Shown: piece by piece, positions 53,131-64,000 of the stretch
How the letters are laid out: the number at the start of each line of letters is the position of its first letter
How positions within the stretch are numbered: position 1 is the first letter of the stretch
Source: Trichoplax adhaerens
Taxonomy: Eukaryota; Placozoa; Uniplacotomia; Trichoplacea; Trichoplacidae
NCBI RefSeq assembly: GCF_000150275.1
Contig: NW_002060947.1
Span: forward strand, 1,539,823 to 1,603,822
Reading direction: 5' to 3'
DNA: 64,000 nucleotides
The notes under the pieces: generated by a model
What the model was told of the DNA's origin: nothing
The model's database searches: none
What the model saw: only the letters and a program-made list of their open reading frames with translations
Made by a program: the position numbers and the translations under genes

Positions 53131-53459
53131 GCTTATTAAAACAAAATCAGTAAGGATATTCAAAGGCAACAACAACAATGTATGCTATTATTAGTTGAAA
53201 TACCTACAGTATTGCATTTTATTGTTAATCTTGAAAAAATTTGCAATGCGTTTTCCTACAAATTTGTCGTCGTAATCCCATATCTTATTATATATATATA
53301 TGACACCATTCATTTTTAAAATACCTTTACAAATTGATAATTTAATATTACATTATACCATAAATAGGAATAAAATATCTGGCTATACATCTGCCATGAT
53401 AGCTAATCTTTTCAAGTCTTTCCATGGTCCATTACGAGTATTTCGCTTAGTGACAACAT

Positions 53460-53830
53460 AACGATAGTATAAAATCTCCTTTAGGAAGCAATTCCATCTT
53501 CGCTATGGTAATGCAATCAATCTTAAAATTATATCTAATCCAAATGATCAAAAAAAGATATCCCTTCCAATCGTTAACTAGAAGATATTTCATCCACCCC
53601 TAGTAGTATCAAAGGCCAAAAAACAAGAGTGTACGTAAAATCTCTTTCATGAAGTTAATCCTACTGTTTCAGCTACAGTAGTTTTAGGATAGCTAGACTT
53701 TCCATTTTCGCTGTAGTAAAGCAATCGATCTTAAACTTTTACCCAACCAGGTGATCATGATAGGATACCCCTTTCAATCGTTGACTACAGAAATTACATC
53801 CACCCTTTGGCGTATCAATACATCCAAATT
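53460..53830. repeat. Two-copy diverged tandem duplication, about 205 bp period
   Basis: The first copy has TTCCATCTTCGCTATGGTAATGCAATCAATCTTAAA, then CCAATCGTTAAC and ATTTCATCCACCC. The second, about 205 bp later, has TTCCATTTTCGCTGTAGTAAAGCAATCGATCTTAAA, then TCAATCGTTGAC and ATTACATCCACCC. Not coding. Confidence 0.75.
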
Positions 53831-56478
53831 ATTCCTCTTCGTCCATTTATGATAGCATTTAACCAAACTATTTAAAATATTGATAGCTTTACTATCGATC
53901 CGATGATGCCAAAAGTATCTAACGACTATTTGCCTATACAGTCCATATTCGTGTAGCAAAGAAATAATTTTAAAATGTTCAAAAATCAAGGGATACCCCG
54001 ACACCAAATCAAAGTGCTGTTCTTAGAGCTTTAAACCTCCTGCAATTATAATATATAAGTCAACACGAATCTATAATTAATCAATCGATCGACTACTATT
54101 AGCATAGAGATTAATAGCTAAAGTAAAATTAAAACGAACCTTCAATTATATGAACAATCATTTCAAGTGTTAATCACTATCCTTAAACAATAAATACCTA
54201 GGCATTATTTTAATAGTAAATAACTTTGATGAACTAATTGATTAATGCAACAGATTGAAGCCAATATGGTAGTAATACCAAAGTCATTGAATACATCACT
54301 AAGCAGCCTTTACATCAAGAAGTACAACGTCTATCTTACTATTCTGTCTGAATAGAATAAATTTAAATTCAATTAAGTCATGCATGCAAACGCTGTGATT
54401 TATTACGATGAGTCAATAAAAATCATGCAAGCCATTTAAGTTTAATTGGTCGCAATGGATGGTATGCAATATGTTTCTTCTAACGGGCGTCCTTTCCAAT
54501 CAGTCAAGCCCTCGCCAGCTGTCACTAGAATCAGTGTCAACAACTTGAAAACTACAAAATTGTAATCATTATTTTAAGAAGCGGCGCAAGTTGCTTGACT
54601 TTTAGACAAGGTTAAGATGAAAAATTGCAATCAAGACTGAATCACCCAAGTAAGAAATTGAGCCAACCTACACTTCTCCGATTGTACTTCTTCTCAACTT
54701 GTAGGTTTAGTAAGATTTAATAGAGGCTTTAGGATCTAGTAGTGATGATCCTAGTCATTAAACTTAAGTTTTACTTGAAAATCAATTTAATCTCACTGTG
54801 CATCATTTAAATGATTTACTAACATTTTGATTGCATGCTATTATTAGTAGTCAAATGTTAAGCTTAAATAAGAAATTTTCCAAACTCTAGTTTATCCTAT
54901 GTATTTCATTGATAGCAGTTACTTTATTAAATATGCTGCTACCATAAATTAAAGCCATCAATCACTTTTATTTGATCGATAGCTTATCCTTTTCGTTGCA
55001 TTCTCTCCTACTTAATCGTTCGATATCCCCAAATTTTGTTAACCTCTATAATATCTTTATATCAAAAAAGTTTTAAACTTTTCTGTTAGCTACAGTATAA
55101 ATCAATGATATGGTAGTATGGCGGAAGCTTTTCCTATTTAGTAAATCTCCTCCGCCTAATAGCTTAGTCCAGTTAATTGATAGTGATAACAATCAAGTCC
55201 CCCAAAAATCTTGCTAATAACATAACTGTATCTAACTAATCGAAAAACTGCTTCACATGATAGAAATAACTAAGAATGATTATATTCTATCGTCTTTATG
55301 GTATCGAAATTGATTAAACTTTCTGTATTCATAATTCTTAGCTTAGTGCAGTAGAAAAATATCATTTTTTTAACAAAAACAGGAGCATATTTTAGGTCTG
55401 ATACACTACATAGCATCCAATTTTATTGAACGCAATAGTTTGCAGATCCAATCATGTTGAAAAATGTAAAAGAATTAATGCAGATGCTACTAGTATATTG
55501 ATCATACTGAAACGTAGCGACATTGGGGAGTTGATCTTCATTACTGAGATGCTGTATAGCAGCTTTCTTTAACACCTTACAACATCCAATGAAAGATATC
55601 GTATGGTTTAAGATATCCACCAGATAGGCCAAGACTTTTACCGTATATATCACAAAGTAAATCATCCACCAAAGCTAATCTTTACTTTTGCAAATAATAA
55701 TCTAATGGTGGTTTAAATTAAATTATACTAAAATTCAATAAATTATACATAGGAAATTATTGGAACAAGATAACAACGGATAAAATACTTTCAACGAAGT
55801 ATTAATATTCATCAAGAGTATCTTGTATTATCATTTAAGAACCATAGAGGCAATAGAAGAAAAATTCTTAATTCCGTTAAAAGCTTTCCAAACCTAATGA
55901 TAGTAACGTAATACCTAAAGTGTTATAGAAGTATTCACGGCAACGTTAACTTGCGTACTTTAGTAAATATTTAGATAGATAGAAATCAATCTCTACTCCG
56001 TGTAACTTATAGCTCAATCATAGACTAAAAATAGCCTTAAATTAAACAAAACCAATATTACTCATACCCTTATATACGTCAAGTAACATATTAATCTAGT
56101 AACACCTAGAATCTTGGATAATTCCTCGCCAAAGAAAATACGTTTATGTCTGATTATAAATTATCATGTAAATCCAGTCGATCATCATTAGTAATTAATA
56201 GGTTTTGGGTATATAAGCAATTTTTTCATACTGGAAATTGCAATAACTTTAGGATATTAATATATTCGTTGTAGGACTACTTAAAATGCGGTAGTTTTGT
56301 TTTCCAAAAAAGTTAACTTTGGCATATAAGTAACTTTTTTTTAAATAGAAATAGCGACGATCTTCGAGGATATTAATACGTGTCTATCCGCTGTAGGACT
56401 GATTTGAAATCATTTTGGCTATTTTCTACTCTCTGCTTTAGATATTCCATTCGCATTGAACACAATTATTGAGTCATT
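53831..56478. other. Non-coding stretch upstream of the large disordered-protein gene
   Basis: No supported exon; an 80-codon minus open frame at 55423-55665 has no known motif. The 56205-56400 part carries a two-copy duplication just upstream of the 56479 start codon and likely belongs to that gene's promoter. Confidence 0.5.
56205..56400. repeat. Two-copy duplication just upstream of the 56479 gene
   Basis: The pattern TTTGG-ATATAAG-AA-TTTTTT, ATTGCAATAAC or ATAGCGACGATC, AGGATATTAATA, and TGTAGGACT occurs near 56206-56280 and again near 56325-56400, about 120 bp apart. Its position 80-270 bp before the start codon suggests it lies in the promoter or 5' untranslated region. Confidence 0.7.
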
Positions 56479-59400
56479 ATGGAAACTGCAGATACACCCT
56501 ATGATGAAGAAGAGTTTGTTCGACAATTTCAACAAAATCGAGAACATTTCCATGGCTTAGAGAAAGGAAAATCACTGAAATCTCAACGCAATAAAAAGAA
56601 AAAGCGTGCATTATCAACGTCTGATCGAGCGGCTGCTGTCGCTCTAGCATTAATAGAGGATAAAGACGAAGCACATTACGGAACTCAGCCCCGATCTGGT
56701 AATTTAATTAAATTGATTCAAATCTTTGAAAAAGACTATCAGCTAAGAGAACACTTGGAATCAACGGGGAAAAAGGGAGCCAGTGACGATGATTTAGTAG
56801 AAGTTGTCAATACAAAGACAGGCAAAACAGCATCCATTCGCCTGAAAGATATCAAAAGGGCTTCCATTACCCTAAGAAACTATAAAGAAAGAGGAAGTAT
56901 TCCAGCCGAATTCGGTAACTATCAAACAAAACTATTTTTCTTTCGCTAATATCCTCCTTTTATTTAATTCATAATTAAATGTGCCGATGGATTTTTGAAT
57001 GATACACAGATTCAACTATATACTCATTAATCATGGCCTAGTCGCTATGAATACTGTTTACAGCGTTGGCTAATGCCTATCGCGATATCGCATGATATTG
57101 ATTGCAAATTTTTATCTACATCTTATTCGATATTTCAGTGTCAATCTTATTGGCTGCAGTCTAATATTAAATTTTCAGATTGTATAGTAGCAAAGGGCAT
57201 AGAGTGTTCATTTTCTTTCAGTGTTGTCATACCTGCCACAGAATAAGAAATTAATTTAATGCGATATAGTTTGGCATCGTTTTCAACTTGCGCTTCCTCG
57301 TTAATTATAACGGATCGAGTTCCGTGGATAAGCTACTTCTGGATGCTATGTATAACTACCTATTAATCTATATGATACCATGTTAGGCTGCAGTTCTAGA
57401 TTATGTTCATATGGTGTGCATACTATATTTAAATTATACGTAAATATACGTGTATACCGAATTTTTCTATTGGATAGTGATATCGATAAAATCATGCTCA
57501 ACTCGTTAAAAGGCGCATGAATCAACAACACCAATTGCAGCAAGTAGGAATTCCATATTCACATGATTTATTGACTTCTATTTCTGTTCAGGAAAACACG
57601 ATACTGAAGCAGAGGCTGCTGCTGATGCTATTATGCAAGCCATTGAAGGTGTCGATTTCGATGACGATTATGATTCCACTGACGATGATAATAGCGACAA
57701 CAACGAGGAGCATATGATAGAGATTGATGAAGAAATGCGAGCTAAACATGATTTACCATTGATAAAGCTAAATTTACCGGCGTCTTTCCAGGAGACTATT
57801 AAGCAAGGCGATCAAACAGCCATCGCTTCTTCAAGTCCACTTGCAAAGAGCCCTCATGAAACAGCAACGTTTTCTACTGAAGGTAGGAAATGCTTTCATC
57901 TATGCAAATGATCAATATTTTTGAAACATGCAAAGCAATCTTATCGATGTCATTTCTTTATTATGATATTCTTGAAGAATCTAGCCGTGGAAGTGAAACT
58001 TCAGAACGAGTTCAATATACTTCAGGTAAAGAAATGGAATACCTAGCTGTTCTACTAGGGCAGTAGTGTTTGTTCATCACCATCATGATAAATTATTATT
58101 TGATAACTTATAAAAATAGATTACTGTTCTACTCAGCCAAGAGTGTTTGTTCTTGACTATCTTGATCTATGAGTTGATAGCTTATAAAAAATAGATTACT
58201 GTTTTACTTGGCCAAGACTGCTTATTCTTCATCTATTAGTGGATACCTTGTAAAAATAAATTACTATTCTACTTGGCCATGAGTGTTTATTCTTTATCTA
58301 TTAGTGGATACCTTATAAAGATAGATTACTATTCTACTTGGCCAAGAGTGTTTATTCTTCACCCTCATGATACGAGCATATTACTTGATAGCTTGTAAAA
58401 ATAGATTACTATTCTACAAGGTCTTCATCTTTGACCGCCTCCACGCAAATGCTATCGATTAAATTAATCAATGGCGTCTAAGAATTAATGACTGTCAAGC
58501 AATAGTGTTCATTTGTGACCATCTCCACGCCATTACCTTACTGTCGATGAACTTAAGTAATGGCTTCTAAAAATTGATCGCTGTTGTACTTGGGCCATCT
58601 TGACACAAATACCATCGATTAATCGATAATATTCGAAGAATAGATGACAGTTTTAACTTGGCTATTTTTTGATGTTGTAATTCATGTAGTGATGAAATCG
58701 TCGGAAATACGCAGCATTATTCGATCTCCATCAACAGAGCCACAAGATTCGCCAACATCACCTTCAAGCTATGATTTTAGTAGAAATACTCCGAGTAGAA
58801 GTATTCTTCAAGGTAGTAGCTATAGCGACTATGTCAAAGAAACGCGAGGCCGAACCAGTTCCTTTGGTAGTGCTCGTAGATATAGAGGTAAACATCCCAT
58901 TGCTAGGCAAGATTTCGTTAGCTAAAGCCATTGATTTACAATCTCTTATTCATTTTAATGCTTCACATCGCTTGATTCTTACGTGAAACCATGGACTACT
59001 AAATAAAGAGTAATTAGTAGTCCATAGTTAAACTGACATCGAAATATTGCTCCATCATCTCTTGCAATATTATTTTTACGTCAATGTCCAAATTATTCCC
59101 AATTAACTTGAACCCTCTATTTCATGTTAAAGGCACAAGCGGCTCAGAAGTGACCACTACAACTCAATCAAGTGAAGATCCTCAGCAAAGTTCGATTCAT
59201 AAATCGACAATAGTGATAGAACCCAAAAGTGGAAAGACTCCTAATCACAGTCAAGAAATTATTCCTTCATCTACAACTACTACTCGCACTTATCATACTC
59301 AATCAAGTATAGAGCAGCTACATGGATCCATCACTAAATCGACAACGATAGAATCGAAAGGTGGAAAGATTTCCAAGCACAGTCAGGAAGTGATTCCTTC

Positions 59401-62400
59401 ATCCACTACTACTACTACTCGTACTTATCAGGTTCAATCTGATCCGAAGCAAGGATCGATCACCAAATCGACCACTGTGATCGAATCTAAAAGCGGAAAG
59501 ACTTCGAGCCACGATCAGGAAATGGCTCCTTCGTCAACTACTTCTACTGGCAATTATCAAGGTGGAAGCACAAAAAGAACTGTTATACGAGTGAATAACT
59601 CTCGTAATAGAACCATTTCTAGAAGCGGCAAGTACAGTCGTTGTTTTCCTATATTAGTTTTCCATATATTTCCAAGCATGCTTATGCTCATGAGGTCTTT
59701 TTTATACCTTGATAAGCATTCATGATACACGCATGCATGTCCTGCTATCTGAAATTAGACGTATTTTGATCATTTTTTAGACTCATCAGGACATAGTCCG
59801 AGTAGAGAACCGTTGAACGCATCCGAAGCAATCGTCGTCTCTCAAACTATGGCAGAAACTTCCCATGCAATAAATTTTGAAAGTCTGGACGAAGGAACAG
59901 TGGATCAACCCGCCATGACTAGAGCTAATAACCAACAAGGGCAAATCAAAGCAGTCGTGGGGGCAAAATCACCAGACAGCCATACTCTACCGTCTACAAG
60001 TAATTACAAGTCGTTTAATGTTCAATATTGCACTTGAACTTATACAGTCGCTATTGCTCCATTTTACTATCATTGCTTTAGAATTGTCATTTCATCCGAG
60101 TATATTGTATTGGATCATGATGGCATTTCCCCTAAGCCATTATGAACAATCAATAAATAAGTTAATTCTACACGAACACTGTTGAATATCACAAGAATGT
60201 AATAGAACTGACAGTAGTCCTGACCTTCCTTTCATAGTTTGGTTAGAATATATCCAATTAACCATACTATTTGCTACCATAAATAGTATTATAGTTTTGT
60301 TCAAAAGCTCTCTTTGGATGTAACGAGGGTGCAAGCATCTTATTACTGTCTATAAATCATACAATATGCTTTTGTAGATTGTTTAGCATACTACTATCCG
60401 AAAACTCTTCTTGGATATATCACCATTTCATAACTTATTCAAAACATCAAAACAACGGTGCTATCCGCTACTGTCGATTTTACAATTCTTCCCGAAAACT
60501 CTCTAGACAGCCATTTCATAGCTTGATTAGAACATCCATGCTACCGTAGACTGTACAGTTTTACAATCCCAGCCGAAAACTTCCTTGGATATCATGAGGA
60601 TGCAATAGAATTAACCTTGCTATCCGCTACTGTAGATTATATAGTATAATAATTCTACCCGAACATTCCCTTGGATATGGCAAGGATGTAATAGACAGTA
60701 CCTTCGACTTTCATTGCATAGGTCGGCCAGAATATTAAATTAACCATGTTGCACGCTACGATAGATTGTATAGAGTTTTACTATGTTTCGCTATCCACTT
60801 TCAACCCTTTTTAACTTGTTTTTTGAATCTACTACGCATCTTTTTCTTGTCTGCATGGATTAGCTTAAATACGATTTAATTTTGGACTCTTTTTTCTATG
60901 TCATGCAATAGCTACAAGGAAGGTTTCGCAATCAGAAGTAGCGCAATCACCTGTTTTGCAATCAACCCATTTGGTCAAGACTGAAAACCGATTCCAATAT
61001 CCCAGTGTTGATCATTCTCGTCAATCTGTTAATAACAAAGATGTGGACAAGCAGAACATACCTAAGAGAAATACGGAGAAAACTTTTATCACGACGAGTA
61101 ATCATTCGTCCTCTCCGCAGTATAGAAATAGTCCTACTCATACTTTGCCCGAAAATACTTCAACAAGAACAAGCATCTCTAATCGAGATGGAACATCAAT
61201 TGCTACTACTGGCCAAGCCGTAAATGAAGTAGATCACGCTAAGCATGCTGTTAGCAGGCCAAGCTACAAAATGAACAGCACAAATCAAGTAGATACAGCG
61301 CCTAAATCCGATACATTCGCTTCCAAAATTGCTAGCAAAGATGGTCAATCAAATAAGCCAATGGGTCAAGCAGCCAATCCTATACATGCAAGCCATATCG
61401 TTCATGAAGAAAGCCAAAACAAGGATACAGCCTATCCAAATCAGATAGACGTAAGACCAAGAAATTTATCCTCTACACAACAACATGATCCATCATTATT
61501 AGAAACGTCTAGCAGCGATGCAACGCATAGTCCCAATGATACACAAGACAGTGGATACCAGATTCATATTACACACGAAAATTTTTCATCTCCTGGACAA
61601 GAAAAGATATTGATGTCAACCATCTCAACTGGAGATACTCAGTTCAATGGTCAAGCAGGTAGTGAAGTAGATCATACAAGTAGTGCCGCCAGTCGAAGTA
61701 GTTTACGTTATAAAACAAGCAATAGAAAGCAAACCGATACCACATATGCAAGTTTATCCTCTGCACGGTATGCCAGGTTGAATACTTATAATACGCAAGA
61801 AAGTAATTCAACTACTTCCAAAACTTCTACAAATCAAGCAGTAGACGAAGTAGATCATGCAAGTAATATCGTTCGTTTGCGCACTCTACGTGATCAACAG
61901 GATGATAGAGATCAAACAGGAATGACATATGGAAGTTTATCCTCCAAGCGGTATAGAAACCCCGATAGTCGTCATCCGCAAGCAAATGACTTAATAACAT
62001 CGAAAACAACCAATAGAAACGTTAAATTAATCTCATCTAGCGACCAATTCGATCATCCAAATCATAATGCTGCTAACCTGCGTGGTGAAAAAACCGAAGA
62101 TAGCAATCAACTGCGCCAACAAAATGAAATTAACCATCGAAATGTATCAACTACGATCAAACAGAAAAATATAAATGGTACCGAAAATATTCATCGAAAT
62201 GATGCACATCGAAATGCAAGTAAGGTATTATCACCTACTATTGAGGCTACTGCCCTTGCTGCAACGGCTTCTGATCCATCTGCAAAATCAACGGATTTTG
62301 TTAGCCATCAAGTTACTCCATCAGAGAAGGAGAGAAAAATCAATTCTGTTTCATATGTCAAGCATAAGCCATCCAAAGGCATAAAATATCAAACTAACAT

Positions 62401-64000
62401 TCATCATGTCAATAACGGTGAGCCTAAAATAAATACGAATGGATATCCTAGCGGTCATTTACAATCACAAACAGGTCATCATCAACTCACATCGACAGAA
62501 AATAAGATTCCGAATAATGTTGATTCTACTGTAATTGCTGCATCTGCGGTAATGCCTGATGAGGAACAGCCTACAAGAGATCTGGCCAACGAAGAAATTC
62601 AACCTCAAATCGTTGATAACGCAGAACAAGCCGTTGAGCTACAACCTGAACAATCTGCTGGAGTACAACCTTCAACAACAGAAAGTACAACTGAGAATGA
62701 ACCAGTAACTGCTCCTGATTCGGTCGATGCCAAAAAATCAACAAATGATACTGCAGCTCCCGAAGTAACCAAAACGAATAATCCAATATCAAGTGTAATA
62801 TCAAGATTTATTCCAATGAGCATTATCAAGAAATCTGCTAATAAATCCGGACAACGTGACACTGCCAAAGCAGATCCTAATGCATTCGATAAAACAGTAA
62901 AAGTCGATGATGACGACGATTGGCATATTATTTCACTTATAAAACGTGAAAAAGATGAATCGACGGCCGAGAATGCAGAAGACGTTGCTCCGTCAAGTAT
63001 AAATGAACCAGAAGCAAATCAAGAATCGACCAATGCAGATAGTAGTGCCCCTACTGCTTTAGGTGTTACTGCTACTGCAGCAATGGCGACTTCAAAGGAC
63101 GTAGAGAATACTCATATACAACGTGAGGAAGATAATTCTGTGAATCAGAATACCTCTTCATCTCCGAATGATTTGCAAAAGGGTACTTCTGAAAAGAATA
63201 AAATGAAAGGAGAGAATAATAATGCTGATATTGCACTAGAGGCAGCGGGAATAACAGCCGTGGCTGCATCGGCAGCAGCATATGAATCGGAACCAATGTC
63301 GGAAAAGCCGCAATCAATATCAGCTAAAGGAGACAAGGAACACGCTCCAGATGATGCACACTCACGCATAAAAACAACAGCACCCTCTAATAGTCGATAC
63401 TCAAATAAGAACCACACCAATCTAAAAGACGTGAAGACCACTAAAGCTGCACCTCAAAATAGTGTAGAATCTTCTGCGGCAGTACCATTAGCAACTACCA
63501 ATGGAGACATCAAAGTAGAACATAAGAATACTCAATCCATACATGAAGGTAATGAATTGAAAGCTGATCATACTCAAGAAAATGAATCTTCGATGTCAAA
63601 GCCTACAGAAGCTGAAGTAATTTCACCAAATCAGAGTATATTACCACAACAAACGCAACATAAGACAGTGGAAATGACAATGCAAAAAGAGAAACCCAAT
63701 GATACTGACAAGGATAGGCCTACAGAACCTTCTATCGCCAACGATTCTAATATATCTAAGGTAAAAAAAGAGGAATTGCCAACTGCAGGTCGACAAGTAA
63801 GCCAACGTCCATCTATCAATCAAGAGGAAAATAAAGTAGTGACTAATCATGATGAAGTCAATGATTCTGCAACTACTCATAATGAAATAAATAAACAGGC
63901 TGCTGTGGATCAGGTGAAATCTACATCTTCCCATGGAATAACAAACCAACATAAGTACGAATATCAGGGCAAAGAAGGAACTCATCCATCTCAAGATAGC
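56479..64000 (+). CDS. Large, mostly disordered protein of unknown function (3' incomplete)
   Basis: I do not recognise this protein. ATG at 56479 has an in-frame TGA nine bases upstream. Exons: 56479-56914, 57592-57882, 57978-58025, 58690-58887, 59133 to 59603 (or 59639), 59781-59999, and 60912 to beyond 64000. All introns are phase 1 and GT-AG, so internal exons are symmetric. At least about 1,580 residues. Exon 1 (145 codons) is the only part that looks foldable: a KKKKR basic cluster (residues 39-43), DRAAAVALALIEDKDEA, and NTKTGKTASIRLKDIKRASI. The rest is Ser/Thr/Asn/Gln/Glu-rich with several repeat types. I see no signal peptide, membrane segment or known domain. An intracellular scaffold or nuclear protein is possible, but that is guesswork. 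The gene continues past the window. Confidence 0.8.
57592..57882 (+). CDS. Disordered-protein gene, exon 2 (acidic)
   Basis: Acceptor CTGTTCAG precedes it; it joins exon 1 in phase 1 as EFG-KHDTEAEAAADAIMQAIEG. A very acidic stretch follows (VDFDDDYDSTDDDNSDNNEE), then a short hydrophobic piece LPLIKLNLPASFQE. It ends STEG at donor GTAGGA. Confidence 0.82.
58050..58440. repeat. Tandem array in intron 3 of the disordered-protein gene
   Basis: Five to six units of 62-80 bp, each with a TTCTACTTGGCCAAGAGTGTTTATTCTT block and a GATA-CTTATAAAAATAGATTACT block. The last units degrade toward 58440-58640. Confidence 0.88.
58992..59024. repeat. Perfect hairpin in intron 4
   Basis: TGGACTACTAA (58992-59002) and TTAGTAGTCCA (59014-59024) are perfect complements around an 11-base loop, inside the 245-bp intron between exons 4 and 5. 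Confidence 0.7.
59133..59603 (+). CDS. Disordered-protein gene, exon 5 (three Ser/Thr repeats)
   Basis: Joins exon 4 as RRYRG-TSGSEVTTTTQSS in phase 1. It has three direct repeats of about 40 residues, each with I-x-KST, a VIE-KSGK segment, HSQE-(I/V/M)-PSSTTTT and a TY-Q block. They start at IHKSTIVIEPKSGK, ITKSTTIESKGGK and ITKSTTVIESKSGK. The end is uncertain: donors after 59603 (GTAATA) and 59639 (GTTGTT) both fit phase 1. No glycosylated-mucin context is evident because there is no signal peptide. Confidence 0.75.
60150..60790. repeat. Diverged tandem array in intron 6
   Basis: About five units near 110-120 bp. Repeated blocks are CCCGAAAACTCTCTTGGATAT, CA-GGATGTAATAGAA, TTTCATAGCTTG-TTAGAATATC and CTACCGTAGATTGTATAGTTTTA-AAT. 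Fills most of the intron before the giant exon. Confidence 0.75.
60912..64000 (+). CDS. Disordered-protein gene, giant exon 7 (runs off window)
   Basis: Acceptor TGCAATAG then CTACAAGG joins exon 6 as PST-TRKVSQSEVAQS in phase 1. The frame stays open for 3,089 bases to the window edge. Residues are mainly Asn, Gln, Ser, Thr, Lys, Asp and His. It contains decayed repeats of about 60 codons (QA-x2-EVDHA near 61210, 61650 and 61835; TY-SLSS-RY near 61750 and 61930). Ala-rich hydrophobic patches (IEATALAATAS, ALGVTATAAMATS, AAGITAVAASAAAYES) recur. A segment DDDDDWHIISLIKRE lies near 62910. Antisense open frames opposite it are shadows. Confidence 0.82.

Noticed and set aside
62571-63994. Minus-strand open frames of 60-117 codons
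   Set aside because: Antisense shadows of the giant plus-strand exon, which is continuously open and has protein-like composition.

Overview
The window is 64 kb of AT-rich animal nuclear DNA. Genes are split by GT-AG introns and separated by long non-coding stretches. It holds a metazoan-specific Fezf-type six-zinc-finger factor, a UBE2K-type E2 enzyme and an N4BP2-type protein. Low GC, frequent CpG, compact proteins and an apparently conserved UBE2K-N4BP2 gene pair suggest an early-branching animal. A placozoan is my best guess; cnidarian or sponge cannot be excluded from sequence alone.

Layout. 1-7.3 kb: non-coding. 7.35-8.35 kb (minus): main coding exon of a Fezf homologue, its start codon lying in an unseen upstream exon. 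8.35-26.8 kb: long gene-poor stretch with three decayed tandem arrays (14.5, 20.1 and 22.7 kb). 26.8-33.25 kb (minus): complete N4BP2-like gene of about 17 coding exons (CUE, P-loop kinase-like domain, second CUE-like segment, DUF1771, Smr). 33.3-40 kb: non-coding, with two more arrays and a 76-bp near-perfect palindrome. 40.0-41.5 kb (plus): dead THAP/DDE_Tnp_4 (Harbinger-like) transposase with altered catalytic residues. 43.7-50.16 kb (minus): complete nine-exon UBE2K orthologue with a 4.3-kb first intron. 50.4-51.0 kb: GTAC-rich tandem array close upstream of UBE2K. 51-56.4 kb: non-coding with further duplications. 56.48-64 kb and beyond (plus): a large unrecognised gene of at least seven exons for a mostly disordered protein of at least about 1,580 residues, including an open exon of at least 3.09 kb that runs off the window.

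How the genes relate. UBE2K and N4BP2 lie in the same order and orientation as I recall for human 4p14, and both belong to ubiquitin biology (K48-chain E2; NEDD4-binding protein with ubiquitin-binding CUE domains). Whether that link is functional is inference. Fezf is an unrelated developmental repressor in a desert-like setting. Exon boundaries were worked out by hand from splice dinucleotides, phase continuity and match to family consensus; no alignment software was run.
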